Of a stretch of 64,000 nt of DNA, positions 27,015-35,012 are shown piece by piece. The stretch lies in assembly GCF_014836845.1 (NCBI RefSeq), contig NZ_JACSQA010000009.1, forward strand, positions 37,775 through 101,774, given 5' to 3'. A program made the translations under genes and the position numbers. The notes beneath the pieces were generated by a model. It was not told where the DNA came from and did no database searches. It saw nothing but the letters and a program-made list of their open reading frames with translations. The DNA is from Ureibacillus galli (GTDB taxonomy: Bacteria; Bacillota; Bacilli; Bacillales_A; Planococcaceae). The first letter of the stretch is position 1. Every line of letters begins with the position of its first letter.

Positions 27015-27617
27015 TTAGATATCAGTATTTGTTTTATCAGTTGGGTCTAATATTACTGGAGGAACATCTGCAAAAGTTTCTCCTTCTTCCTCTAAATCAC
27101 GCGTGCGATGGGCAATCCTAGATGCGGCACATGCAGCAATACTAGCAACTAAATCATCTAAAAAGGTGTGTACACCTTCGCCGCTTTTCGTATCAAGTTT
27201 TTTAATAATGCCAATTTTATTTTTGTCTAAATGACCATAGGTTGTTAATGCAATACTACCATAGGTCATCACCGAACCTAATGCCAATGTTTCATCTACC
27301 CCAAATAGACCTTCATCAGAAGCGATAATGGATTGTAATGGCTCTGACAGCAATTTTTTTTCAGCTAATACATCTAATTCAATTCCTACTAAGACCGAAT
27401 GTTGTACTTCACGTTTACACAATACTCGCTCTACTGAATCGATACAATGTTCTATTAATAACCCTTCATTATACGGAGACTGCATTTTAAAAACAATTTC
27501 AGCTATATCCTCTACTTTTACACCACGTTTTTCTAACGCATCTTTCGTTGCTTTTGTTACTTCTTTTGAAGGTACTCGAACATTTTTATTATGCACGGTT
27601 TTCATCCTCATTCCCAT
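27015..27617 (-). CDS. yutG: Phosphatidylglycerophosphatase A-family protein (YutG-like)
   Basis: 200 residues; the central 150 match the PgpA-like YutG family, including KREVQHSVLVGIELDVLAE, YGSIALTTYG and the highly conserved GEGVHTFLDDLVASIAACAASRIAHR with acidic residues that probably bind metal. The family is annotated as phosphatidylglycerophosphatase A, though the Bacillus proteins lack long hydrophobic segments and their substrate is not well proven. Start is uncertain: ATG codons at 27617, 27611 and 27605 are possible; GGGA before the last favours 27605. A C-terminal tail of about 25 residues is extra. Confidence 0.82.
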   Translation of the reverse strand: MGMRMKTVHNKNVRVPSKEVTKATKDALEKRGVKVEDIAEIVFKMQSPYNEGLLIEHCIDSVERVLCKREVQHSVLVGIELDVLAEKKLLSEPLQSIIASDEGLFGVDETLALGSVMTYGSIALTTYGHLDKNKIGIIKKLDTKSGEGVHTFLDDLVASIAACAASRIAHRTRDLEEEGETFADVPPVILDPTDKTNTDI

Positions 27618-27736
27618 TATGTTTTTTGTAAATTATTCTACACAACACCCCTCGATGACTTACAAACATAGTACACGTTGTCATCGGATTATGATACAAT
27701 TTCGATACACTTACGATAGAAGAGGAGGCCCCCTTC

Positions 27737-28456
27737 GTGAATAAAGGAACTGTTAAAGACGTTGCATTTTTTAGTAACTCATTACAAGAAGAAATCGAAT
27801 TATTAATTTATGTGCCTGCAAATTATACACCACTAAATCAATATAACATTTTAATTGCATCCGATGGAAAAGACTATTTCCAATTAGGTGGAATTACTCG
27901 CCTCGCAGATCAATTATTGGATGATTATGAAATCGAAAATATTATTATTGTTGGAATCCCTTATAAAAATGTTGAAGATAGGAAAAATAAATATATTCCA
28001 ACAGGAAAATATCATGAAGCCTATTTACGATTTTTAGCCCATGAATTAGTTCCTTATTTGGATGAAGAATATTCCACTTATCAGCTAGGTTCTTCAAGAG
28101 GTCTTATTGGGGATTCGATGGCAGCAACGGTTTCTTTACTTGCTGCAATAAAATATCCTAATATATTTAGTAAAGCTATTCTACAATCACCATATGTGGA
28201 TGAACACGTTTTAAACACTGTAGAACAAGCAGATAAAAGCAATACCATTTCCATTTATCATATTATTGGAAAAGAAGAAGATAAGGTATTAACAACTGAT
28301 AAACAGATTAAAGATTTTTTAACACCGAATCGTACACTGCATCAATTATTAGTATCAAAAGGTTACAAAACTTTTTATGAAGAGTTTAATGGCAACCATA
28401 CATGGAAATACTGGAAGCCAGATTTAAAAAGGGCATTAATTGAAAATTTCAGTTAA
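27737..28456 (+). CDS. yjcH: Putative esterase (YjcH-like alpha/beta hydrolase)
   Basis: 239-residue esterase-D/enterochelin-esterase-type alpha/beta hydrolase. The nucleophile elbow is IGDSMAAT (G-x-S-x-A), the acid is likely in IIGKEEDKV, and the catalytic His is in FNGNHTWKYW. The GTG at 27737 follows AGAGGAGG. It is the first gene of the yjcH-yjcG-yjcF block, an order shared (with the reverse numbering) with B. subtilis. Substrate unknown. Confidence 0.87.
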   Translation: MNKGTVKDVAFFSNSLQEEIELLIYVPANYTPLNQYNILIASDGKDYFQLGGITRLADQLLDDYEIENIIIVGIPYKNVEDRKNKYIPTGKYHEAYLRFLAHELVPYLDEEYSTYQLGSSRGLIGDSMAATVSLLAAIKYPNIFSKAILQSPYVDEHVLNTVEQADKSNTISIYHIIGKEEDKVLTTDKQIKDFLTPNRTLHQLLVSKGYKTFYEEFNGNHTWKYWKPDLKRALIENFS

Positions 28457-28538
28457 TAATTATGCCCGAAAAATGTCTAAATATTTGAAATCTGTTATAA
28501 TTCTTTTATAAATTAGAATTTATAGGGGGCAATGAACT

Positions 28539-29054
28539 ATGAAATACGGTATCGTCGCATTTCCGTCAAAAAGATTGCAAGATTTAGCTAACACGTATCG
28601 AAAACGATACGATTCACATTACTCAAAAATAACACCACACATTACGCTAAAAGAAGCTTTTGAAGCCGATGATAATGAAATTAACCAAATATCTCAAACT
28701 GTCGCTTCAATTGCACAAAATTATGGACCTTTAGCGATACATGCATCACGTATCAGTTCTTTCTTCCCAACGACAAATGTTATTTATTTTAAAATAGAAC
28801 CAACAGAACAATTAAAAAATATTCATGAAGATATCCAACAACACTTAAACATCGGTCAACCAAAACACGTTTTTATTCCACATATCACTATTGCACAAGA
28901 TCTCACTGAAACAGAACACGGCGATATTTTTGGCCAATTGCGAATGGTTGGTGTCGATGAAAAAGAAACAATCGATCGAATCCACTTAGTTTACCAATTA
29001 GAAGACGGTTCATGGACAACTTACGAAACATTCCGTCTAACAGGAGCGAAATAG
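28539..29054 (+). CDS. yjcG: 2H phosphoesterase superfamily protein (YjcG)
   Basis: 171 residues with the two HxTx motifs that define 2H phosphoesterases: HITL (about 34-37) and HITI (about 115-118), each at the usual distance. The family includes 2'-5' RNA ligase/cyclic phosphodiesterases; the real substrate of YjcG is not known. The ATG follows TAGGGGGCAATGAACT. The next gene starts five bases after the stop, with its AGGAG inside the yjcG end. Confidence 0.9.
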   Translation: MKYGIVAFPSKRLQDLANTYRKRYDSHYSKITPHITLKEAFEADDNEINQISQTVASIAQNYGPLAIHASRISSFFPTTNVIYFKIEPTEQLKNIHEDIQQHLNIGQPKHVFIPHITIAQDLTETEHGDIFGQLRMVGVDEKETIDRIHLVYQLEDGSWTTYETFRLTGAK

Positions 29055-29058
29055 TATC

Positions 29059-29490
29059 GTGTTTGAAGTAAAAATAGTGGACAATGAAAAAGAATTAGAA
29101 TTAGCTTTCGCCGTAAGAAAAAAGGTTTTCGTTGAAGAGCAAGGCGTTCCTGAACATTTAGAACTAGATGAACATGATGCTACAGCAATCCACTTCATTG
29201 TCAACGATGAAGGTAAAACGATTGCAGCCGCTCGTCTTCGCGAAATTGAAAGCCAAGTTGGAAAAGTTGAACGTGTATGTGTGTTGAAACCGTATAGAGG
29301 AAAGAAGCTTGGACTTCTTATAATGAAAAAGGTAGAAGATTTTGCTATCTCAGAGGGATGGAAAAAACTTAAACTAAATGCTCAAAGTTACGCTATCCCA
29401 TTCTACGAAAAATTAAATTTTGAAGTTACATCTCCAGAATTTTTAGATGCAGGAATTCCGCATCGAGCAATGGAGAAGATAATAAAATAA
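29059..29490 (+). CDS. yjcF: GNAT-family N-acetyltransferase (YjcF)
   Basis: 143-residue GNAT protein of the ElaA-like group: VRKKVFVEEQGVPEHLELDEHD at the N-terminus (about 14-35), then the acetyl-CoA-binding VCVLKPYRGKKLGLLIM motif (about 74-90) and a late SYAIPFYEKLNF. The substrate is unknown. The GTG start at 29059 has AGGAG twelve bases upstream within yjcG, so translation is probably coupled. Confidence 0.88.
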   Translation: MFEVKIVDNEKELELAFAVRKKVFVEEQGVPEHLELDEHDATAIHFIVNDEGKTIAAARLREIESQVGKVERVCVLKPYRGKKLGLLIMKKVEDFAISEGWKKLKLNAQSYAIPFYEKLNFEVTSPEFLDAGIPHRAMEKIIK

Positions 29491-29569
29491 AAGCAGTCAC
29501 CTTTTGTTTTGCCTCTCTTATTGTTAGAAACCTTCTAACAATCAGGGGGCGAATTGGGTGACTGCTTTT
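29489..29569. terminator. Bidirectional nested terminator between yjcF and spoVIF
   Basis: An outer 13-bp perfect stem (AAAAGCAGTCACC with GGTGACTGCTTTT) encloses a second nine-bp hairpin (TTGTTAGAA/TTCTAACAA at 29521-29541). A-run and T-run flank the outer stem, so it can serve both convergent transcripts. Confidence 0.85.
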
Positions 29570-29572
29570 ATG

Positions 29573-29821
29573 TTAGCCTAACATTTTTTGAATTTTACTT
29601 AAATCTAATGATTTTCCTTCTTGCATAATCGATTTAACAATTCGATCTTCTAATTCCTTTGATACAGGCTTATTCGCTAACTTACTTACTTTTTTAATGA
29701 TTTTACGAACTTGTTTTTCATTGGAAAAGTCTGCATGTTGAATTGCATTCGCAAGTGCAAATATTTCATCCATATCTACACCTGTTTTGTTTTCAATTTG
29801 TTTAAAAAAAGGGTTTTGCAT
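29573..29821 (-). CDS. spoVIF: Stage VI sporulation protein F
   Basis: 82 residues matching YjcC/SpoVIF along its length: FFKQIENKTGVDMDEIFALAN at the N-terminus, then KQVRKIIKKVSKLANKPVSKELEDRIVKSI. In B. subtilis SpoVIF acts in the mother cell, stabilising the late coat regulator GerE and thus coat assembly. The ATG at 29821 follows AAGGGAGGG, 14 bp after the YjcZ-like gene, so both are probably on one mRNA. Confidence 0.88.
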   Translation of the reverse strand: MQNPFFKQIENKTGVDMDEIFALANAIQHADFSNEKQVRKIIKKVSKLANKPVSKELEDRIVKSIMQEGKSLDLSKIQKMLG

Positions 29822-29835
29822 TTAACTTCCCTCCC

Positions 29836-30054
29836 TTACATATAACACTTTCCTACAATAATTAATAAAATGAATAATACTACAATTAATACAAATGCTG
29901 ATCCTTTATATCCTTTGCCACCATCCATATCATATGCAGGACTTACTTGACTGGAACCACAATAATTAAAATCATAAGCTGGGCTTACTTGATTACTACA
30001 GTAATTGTAGTCATAAGCTGGACTTACTTGACCTCCACATTTATGACACATCAA
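29836..30054 (-). CDS. YjcZ-like sporulation protein with three QVSPAYD repeats
   Basis: 72 residues. The C-terminal helix GSAFVLIVVLFILLIIVGKCYM is the hallmark of small YjcZ-family sporulation proteins. The N-terminal half is a threefold repeat of about 13-14 residues, QVSPAYDxNYC-type (QVSPAYDYNYCSN, QVSPAYDFNYCGSS, QVSPAYDMDGG), preceded by a CxxC pair (MCHKCGG). The repeat is visible in the DNA too. It is encoded between the spoVA genes and spoVIF. A coat-associated or spore-membrane location is inferred; the role is unknown. Confidence 0.8.
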   Translation of the reverse strand: MMCHKCGGQVSPAYDYNYCSNQVSPAYDFNYCGSSQVSPAYDMDGGKGYKGSAFVLIVVLFILLIIVGKCYM

Positions 30055-30060
30055 AAAAAT

Positions 30061-30109
30061 CCCTCCTTTCTCCTTTGTATACTATGACGGTATACAAAGA
30101 GAAGGAGGG
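30061..30109 (-). terminator. Long hairpin after spoVAE that also contains the next ribosome site
   Basis: Arms 30061-30082 and 30090-30109 pair through CCCTCCTT/AAGGAGGG and CTTTGTATAC/GTATACAAAG with a small internal asymmetry and a seven-base loop; seven T residues follow on the minus strand. The 3' arm holds AAAGGAGGG, the ribosome site of the YjcZ-like gene whose ATG begins at 30054. Confidence 0.85.
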
Positions 30110-30117
30110 TTATTTGT

Positions 30118-30486
30118 CTAATTTGCTTTACCTTTTGGTTTAAAAATTAACGCTGCAATAAAACCGAAAACAATTGCAGCACTGATACCGGAACTTGTCA
30201 CTTCAAACATACCTGTTAAAACACCTACCCACCCATGCTTTTCTGCTTCCGCTAAAGCACCATGGGTTAAGGAGTTTCCAAAGGATGTGATAGGGATTGT
30301 TGCACCTGCTCCTGCAAAGTCAATCAGTGGTTCATATAATCCGAGTCCATCTAAAATGGCACCTACAACAACGAGTATTGATAATGTATGACCGGGTGTT
30401 AATTTGAAAACATCCATCAACAATTGACCAATTACACAAATAAATCCACCCACAATAAATGCAATTAAAAAGTTAAAAAAAAGCAT
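30118..30486 (-). CDS. spoVAE: Stage V sporulation protein AE (SpoVAEb type)
   Basis: 122-residue polytopic protein with about four hydrophobic helices and the family motif [20 protein letters not shown] (about 62-81). It is a homologue of SpoVAC (same GAGxxxPxTxFGN motif) and part of the inner-membrane channel that moves Ca-dipicolinate into and out of the spore. The ATG overlaps the end of spoVAD closely (10 bp gap), and the hairpin at 30061 ends the transcript. Confidence 0.92.
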   Translation of the reverse strand: MLFFNFLIAFIVGGFICVIGQLLMDVFKLTPGHTLSILVVVGAILDGLGLYEPLIDFAGAGATIPITSFGNSLTHGALAEAEKHGWVGVLTGMFEVTSSGISAAIVFGFIAALIFKPKGKAN

Positions 30487-30496
30487 TTCTCTCGCC

Positions 30497-31492
30497 TCAC
30501 TCCATCGTTATTTCGATTGCATGCGCAGTACAAGGTATCGTCTCCCCTTGTTGAAATGACATTGGAGAGAGTAGAGCGCCTGTTGCAACTAGTAATACTT
30601 TTTTATAACGTCCTATTTTCAGTTGCTGTTCAATATAACTAAAAAATACCGATGCCGAACAACCTGCTCCACTTGCTCCAGCTTGAAACGCCTTATCATC
30701 ACCATAAAACTCTGCCCCAGCATCTCTTAATACGTCTAGTTCTTCTTGTTTTGCTCCCGATTGAGCGAACATCGCTTTTAAAATTTTTAGTCCTATTTTT
30801 CCTAAATCGCCAGTCATAATAAGATCATAATCAGTTATTTTTTGATGACGTTTTTTCAAATGGGATGTAATTGTATCGTAAGCAGCGGGTGCCATCGCTC
30901 CTCCCATATGAAACGGACTTACTTCACCATAGTCGACCACTTTCCCAACTGTCCCCGCAATAATTGAAGGATATTCGGGATTATGTTTCCCTACGAGGGC
31001 ATACCCTGCCGCTGTGACCGTCCATTGGGAGGTAGCAGGTTTTTGAGCCCCATAGTCAATCGGATAACGGAATTGGCGTTCAATGGCATTATGTTGACTT
31101 GAAGCTCCTGCAATAGCCAATTCTGATGCGCCTAGTTCAGTAAGTAAACTGGCAATAATAACGGAAGAGATTGAAGTTGCACATGCTGAAAATAACCCGA
31201 TAAAAGAAATCGCCAGTTCTCTAGCAGCAAAATTAGTAGGAGTCATTTGATTGACTAAATCACCACTTAAAAAGAAATCTACATCTAAATTATTTATTTC
31301 TGCTTTTTTCATAAGAATGTCACAAGCTTCTTGAATCATTTGGGAATGACCTTGTTCATTTGTTTTTTGACCCCATCTTTCATCTTCAATAACAGAGTCA
31401 AAAAATGAATAAAATACACTCTTTCTTTCAACTGGTCCTGCTACGGCTCCACAAGCAAGAATTGATGGTTTTGATGGGAACAAAATTACCAT
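30497..31492 (-). CDS. spoVAD: Stage V sporulation protein AD
   Basis: 331-residue thiolase-fold protein of the spore inner membrane outer face; SpoVAD binds dipicolinic acid directly. Family stretches such as [30 protein letters not shown] with the thiolase-position Cys, and [11 protein letters not shown] are present. It overlaps the spoVAC end by seven bases, a sign of coupled translation. The length is that of SpoVAD from three-gene spoVA operons. Confidence 0.95.
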   Translation of the reverse strand: MVILFPSKPSILACGAVAGPVERKSVFYSFFDSVIEDERWGQKTNEQGHSQMIQEACDILMKKAEINNLDVDFFLSGDLVNQMTPTNFAARELAISFIGLFSACATSISSVIIASLLTELGASELAIAGASSQHNAIERQFRYPIDYGAQKPATSQWTVTAAGYALVGKHNPEYPSIIAGTVGKVVDYGEVSPFHMGGAMAPAAYDTITSHLKKRHQKITDYDLIMTGDLGKIGLKILKAMFAQSGAKQEELDVLRDAGAEFYGDDKAFQAGASGAGCSASVFFSYIEQQLKIGRYKKVLLVATGALLSPMSFQQGETIPCTAHAIEITME

Positions 31493-31941
31493 TCTAGCAC
31501 GCCCACCGATACTAAAATAAGTTTAATAAGGGCAACAAAAAAAGCGGAAGCGACACCAAATAAAATAACAGAGCCAGCTAATTTAAACATATTGCTTCCT
31601 ACACCGAGAACAAATCCTTCTGTTCTCCCTTCAATTGCAGCTGAAATAACCGCATTACCGAAACCTGTTACCGGAACTGCACTACCAGCTCCTGCAAATT
31701 GACCAAGCTTACGATATAAACCTAAACCGGTTAATATCATCGCTATAAAAACCATCGTTGCTACTGTCGCATTACCAGCAGTTTGTTCTGTAAAATTAAA
31801 AAAGATCACATATAAGTAAGTAATTGCTTGTCCAATCGTACATATAATACCTCCAACAAAAAAGGCTTTTAATACATTTTTTAAGTACGGAGTAGGAGGC
31901 GTCATTTGTTGCTCCAATTGTTGATATTCTTGCGGATCCAT
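31486..31941 (-). CDS. spoVAC: Stage V sporulation protein AC
   Basis: 151-residue membrane protein with about four helices and the SpoVAC/AE motif GAGSAVPVTGFGNAVISAAIEGRTEG (given in parts: GAGSAVPVTGFGN near 85-97). SpoVAC is a mechanosensitive-channel-like component of the dipicolinate transporter. The ATG at 31941 directly follows the stop of the lipoprotein gene, whose last codons supply its GGAGG. Confidence 0.94.
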   Translation of the reverse strand: MDPQEYQQLEQQMTPPTPYLKNVLKAFFVGGIICTIGQAITYLYVIFFNFTEQTAGNATVATMVFIAMILTGLGLYRKLGQFAGAGSAVPVTGFGNAVISAAIEGRTEGFVLGVGSNMFKLAGSVILFGVASAFFVALIKLILVSVGVLEW

Positions 31942-32343
31942 TTATGTTTCCTCCTTTGCTAAATCTTTCAATTTCTTAACTTCATCCGCCATTTTTTTCT
32001 CGTCTTCTTCATCTAAAAGCTTCTGTGATTCCCAATACATTTTGTAATCTGACGATACGAGTACATTTAAATCAGGGTATTTTTCTTCAATTTCCTTTTG
32101 AAGCCTTTTTTCTACTTTTTGTTCTTTAAATCCGAGCCAAGGATCTACTTGTATAGAGACTAATAATTCATCATTGACAAAAATAGCATTAGCTGAATAT
32201 ATTTCCTCCTTATTACGGATTGCATCTTCAATTTCGATCCGCTTCTCTTCATCAGCTGCTAAGTCCGTTACTTGAATCGTTTGTTCATTTGAACATCCAA
32301 TTAAAAAAAATGGGACAAATAAAGGTAATACCAATTTTTTCAA
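31942..32343 (-). CDS. Sporulation lipoprotein, YhcN/YlaJ-like
   Basis: 133 residues with a lipoprotein signal (about 1-17; lipobox LIGC, Cys17) and a YhcN/YlaJ-type domain that begins VTDLAADEEKRIEIEDAIRN and contains VSIQVDPWLGFKEQKVEKRL. Such lipoproteins lie in the spore inner membrane and accompany accessory spoVA operons in Bacillus. The TTG start at 32343 has AAGGGGG seven bases upstream. A sigma-G-type promoter lies 22 bp before it. Confidence 0.85.
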   Translation of the reverse strand: MKKLVLPLFVPFFLIGCSNEQTIQVTDLAADEEKRIEIEDAIRNKEEIYSANAIFVNDELLVSIQVDPWLGFKEQKVEKRLQKEIEEKYPDLNVLVSSDYKMYWESQKLLDEEDEKKMADEVKKLKDLAKEET

Positions 32344-32364
32344 AATTCAACCCCCTTTTTAACC

Positions 32365-32395
32365 CATTATGGTCATTTAAATGCGAATTTATTCA
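32365..32395 (-). promoter_or_regulatory. Sigma-G-type promoter of the spoVA operon
   Basis: On the minus strand: TGAATA (32390-32395), an 18-bp spacer and CATAATG (32365-32371), close to the sigma-G consensus TGAATA-N17/18-CATACTA. It fits forespore expression, as known for spoVA operons. Confidence 0.75.
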
Positions 32396-32492
32396 ATGCG
32401 TCCAACTGGGTAATAAGGGTAATTTTTTTCATAAAAATGGTGAGGAATTTAAAAGCCTATAAACTATCGCCCGGTTTTCCTTTTCAAAATGA

Positions 32493-32501
32493 CATATTGT
32501 A
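32493..32501 (+). promoter_or_regulatory. Possible sigma-K -10 element of the coat gene
   Basis: CATATTGTA fits the sigma-K -10 pattern CATAnnnTA, 35 bp before the coat gene start. I see no good -35 AC at the usual distance, so this is tentative. Confidence 0.4.
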
Positions 32502-32535
32502 GATTGAAGCTATGATAAAGTGAGGTGAAATGATA

Positions 32536-33051
32536 ATGGGTTGTGGAAGAAATAATAATATCGGTGGCACATCACATCATCATCATGAAGGGTGTGTTTG
32601 TGAAGTTGTAAAAACTATATTAGATATACAAAATCAGGCAGTAAACGACGATTGTGACGGTTGTGGAACTAGCTGCTTCTTAGAACCACTAGGTGGTCTT
32701 GCTTTCCCATCAAGACAACTAGCAGATACTCGAGTATTCATGTTATTAAATACGAACGGCTTACCATTCTTTGCATGGTATAAATCAAAATTAGGTGGAA
32801 TGCATCCATCGCCATTCTTCAGAGTAGAAGATGCGTTTGATTGCTGTGCAACTTTACGAGTTGTTGCTCCAGTAGATATGTCCGAAGGTGACGAAGTAAG
32901 TTTATTGAATGAAGATGAAACAGGATTATCTTTATGTTTAATCCCAGACGTATGTGACTTCAAGAAAACAGAAACTTGTTTAACAGTAGACCTTTCAGCA
33001 TTTGCAGGAGTACAATGTATTAAAGATACGAACTTACACATTTGTGATTAA
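32536..33051 (+). CDS. Spore coat/exosporium protein of the CotY/CotZ/ExsY family
   Basis: 171 residues, Cys-rich (about 13 Cys). The family signature CVCEVVKTILDIQNQA followed by CDGCGTSCFLEPLG (about 20-55) identifies the self-assembling crust/exosporium basal-layer proteins CotY, CotZ and ExsY. An HHHH run precedes it. Disulfide cross-linking is the expected basis of assembly. Start: the ATG at 32536 is preferred over 32530 because GAGGTG is then eight bases away. The exact CotY/CotZ/ExsY assignment cannot be made by eye. Confidence 0.9.
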   Translation: MGCGRNNNIGGTSHHHHEGCVCEVVKTILDIQNQAVNDDCDGCGTSCFLEPLGGLAFPSRQLADTRVFMLLNTNGLPFFAWYKSKLGGMHPSPFFRVEDAFDCCATLRVVAPVDMSEGDEVSLLNEDETGLSLCLIPDVCDFKKTETCLTVDLSAFAGVQCIKDTNLHICD

Positions 33052-33062
33052 CATGAAAAAAG

Positions 33063-33092
33063 AGTCGGCAAATCCATAAGGATTTGCCGACT
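33063..33092. terminator. Bidirectional terminator between the CotY/Z-type and CotO-like genes
   Basis: Perfect 13-bp stem AGTCGGCAAATCC/GGATTTGCCGACT with a four-base loop, A-run before and TTTTATT after. Confidence 0.9.
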
Positions 33093-33096
33093 TTTA

Positions 33097-33429
33097 TTAA
33101 TATTTAGTAGAAATCGATACAATATCTGTTACATCAATTATTTCCACATTTTCATTTACTTTCATCTTAACTTGATCGCCATCAAATGCTTCAATAACAC
33201 CTATTACTTTTTCGTTATTTCGTAATTTTAATACTAAAACACGTCCACTTTTCTTTCTAATCGGCTGGCAAAAATAATAAAGCTGTTTTGCAATTACTGA
33301 ATTTAGTTTCTCTGATCGAGAAATTTCATAGACAGAAGTACTTTCCTCAAAAAACTGTTGCGTTTCTTCCTTATCCAACTCAATATAATAGAACGGTGGA
33401 GTTGGAATAAACAATAAAGGTTCTTCCAT
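33097..33429 (-). CDS. CotO-like spore coat morphogenetic protein (short)
   Basis: 110 residues. The N-terminus EEPLLFIPTPPFYYIELDKEE recalls the start of CotO (YjbX), and the C-terminal 50 residues (RVLVLKLRNNEKVIGVIEAFDGDQVKMKV, given from about residue 61) form a small beta domain also seen in CotO. B. subtilis CotO is about twice as long, with a long basic middle that is missing here. Convergence with a CotY/CotZ-type gene supports the coat role, as cotO neighbours cotZ in B. subtilis. ATG 33429 has AAAGGA eight bases upstream. Confidence 0.55.
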   Translation of the reverse strand: MEEPLLFIPTPPFYYIELDKEETQQFFEESTSVYEISRSEKLNSVIAKQLYYFCQPIRKKSGRVLVLKLRNNEKVIGVIEAFDGDQVKMKVNENVEIIDVTDIVSISTKY

Positions 33430-33507
33430 TTTACACATCCTTTTTTTCTTATAAATATGCAAAACGAAATTTTTCGTGAATCACGTCACCTTTTTGATTT
33501 TGAAATG

Positions 33508-34884
33508 TTAACTTAACTGTCCTAAAAATGTTGTAGCCAAGCCTAAATAGATTAATATACTCGTTACGTCATTAAGGGTTGTAATAAAAGGACCGGAAGC
33601 GACAGCAGGGTCTACCCCAAGTTTATGAATCAATAATGGAATGAAGGAACCAGCGATCGTTGCCACAAGGATGGAACAACCGATTGCTGCTCCAACTAAT
33701 AACCCAACGAGTAATGTATGCTTCCAAATAAAAATAATCCCTACGACAATTAATCCACAAACAATACCAGTAATTAAACCTGTCATGACTTCCCGGAGTA
33801 ACATTTTCATTTTACTTTTTTCATCAATTTCACCTGTTGCGATACCGCGCACAGCAACGGCCAGCGCTTGTGTTCCACTATTACCTGAAGTACCAGAAAT
33901 TAACGGGATAAATAAAGCGAGTAAAGCAACTTTATCTAATGTTTCTTCAAACTGCCCCATTAATGTTGCTGTTATCATTCCTAAAAATAACAGCATAATA
34001 AGCCAAGGCAATCGTTTTTTTGCCGCTTTAAATGGACTTGCTTCAATATCATCAATATCCGTTACACCAGCTAGTTTTGAATAGTCATCTGATGCTTCTT
34101 CATCAATGACGTCGATAATATCATCGACTGTAATAATCCCAATTAATTTATTGGATTCATTTACAACCGGTATAGCTAAGAAGTTATAATCCTTCATAAT
34201 TTGTGCGATATCTTCTTGGTCATCAGAAACTTTAACAAAGACAACACGTTCATTCATAATATCTTTAATTAAAGTATCCTCATCGGATATGATTAGATCA
34301 CGTAACGAAATAACACCTGTTAAACAATGATTTTCATCTACTACAAATACATAATAAATCGTCTCCGCATTGGGCGCTTCATTTCGAAGAACCGTCATGG
34401 CTGAACGTACTGTGGAATTTTCAAGGATTGAAACGTATTCCTTCGTCATAATGGCTCCAGCAGTATATTCTTCGTATGCTAAGAGCTCGTTAATTTCTTC
34501 TACCGTTTCGCTATCCATAATTTCTAAATAGCTTTCACGATGTTCATCATCTAATTCATTTAAAACGTCCACTGCATCATCAGTATACATATAGGAAAGC
34601 ATTTCTGCTCCGTAAACAGTGTCCATTTCCTTTAAAAATTGTTCGTATTCTTCATCTTCTAATTCAATTGCTTCAAAGATTAAAGCCATTTCTTGAGGAG
34701 ACAAGAATTGATAGATTGTTTTACGTATGTCAGGTCCAACCTTTTCATAAAATTGTGCCTGATCATATGGATGAAGTTCTAAAAAGATTTCCCTGAAACT
34801 TTCAATATTACCTTCAAGTAAATATTGGCGTAATTCTTCAACATTATATAGTTCTTCATTTTTGTTATGTTGTTGCTCTACCAT
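33508..34884 (-). CDS. mgtE: Magnesium transporter MgtE
   Basis: 458 residues in the MgtE order: N-terminal helical domain (about 10-125), two CBS domains (about 130-250) that sense cytoplasmic Mg, and five hydrophobic helices at the C-terminus with PLISGTSGNSGTQALAVAVRG, the conserved pore/binding stretch (cited as PLISGTSGNSGTQALAV). It imports Mg2+. ATG 34884 follows AGGAGGGG; the frame is open to 34902. No M-box riboswitch is visible in the 110 bp before rluD, unlike B. subtilis mgtE. Confidence 0.95.
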   Translation of the reverse strand: MVEQQHNKNEELYNVEELRQYLLEGNIESFREIFLELHPYDQAQFYEKVGPDIRKTIYQFLSPQEMALIFEAIELEDEEYEQFLKEMDTVYGAEMLSYMYTDDAVDVLNELDDEHRESYLEIMDSETVEEINELLAYEEYTAGAIMTKEYVSILENSTVRSAMTVLRNEAPNAETIYYVFVVDENHCLTGVISLRDLIISDEDTLIKDIMNERVVFVKVSDDQEDIAQIMKDYNFLAIPVVNESNKLIGIITVDDIIDVIDEEASDDYSKLAGVTDIDDIEASPFKAAKKRLPWLIMLLFLGMITATLMGQFEETLDKVALLALFIPLISGTSGNSGTQALAVAVRGIATGEIDEKSKMKMLLREVMTGLITGIVCGLIVVGIIFIWKHTLLVGLLVGAAIGCSILVATIAGSFIPLLIHKLGVDPAVASGPFITTLNDVTSILIYLGLATTFLGQLS

Positions 34885-34987
34885 ACTGTCCCCTCCTCTC
34901 AAGTTATTATAATAGGTGGATTTTGTGTCTACGTAAACCTATTTTTAAAACATCATAATATTTTTATAATTCTATCAGAAAAAATAA

Positions 34988-35012
34988 AAGATGTTCGAGT
35001 ACCGAACATCTT
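34988..35012 (-). terminator. Terminator at the end of the rluD-type gene
   Basis: Perfect ten-bp stem AAGATGTTCG/CGAACATCTT with a five-base loop, followed by TTATTTTTTC on the minus strand. The stop codon of the pseudouridine synthase touches the stem. Confidence 0.8.

Noticed and set aside
27328..27744. 138-codon plus-strand frame
   Set aside because: Antisense to yutG and overlapping the yjcH start; composition is that of a shadow frame.
29936..30040. Direct repeats looked like a short tandem or CRISPR-like array
   Set aside because: The three copies are in frame and encode the QVSPAYD repeats of the YjcZ-like protein; no spacers of constant length.
32634..33041. 135-codon minus-strand frame
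   Set aside because: Antisense to the CotY/CotZ-type gene, which has the family signature.
33641..34084. 147-codon plus-strand frame
   Set aside because: Antisense to mgtE; no ribosome site, and mgtE is a clear full-length gene in the other frame.
34885..34990. Possible Mg riboswitch (M-box) before mgtE
   Set aside because: Only about 100 bp are available between rluD and mgtE, with none of the conserved M-box elements.
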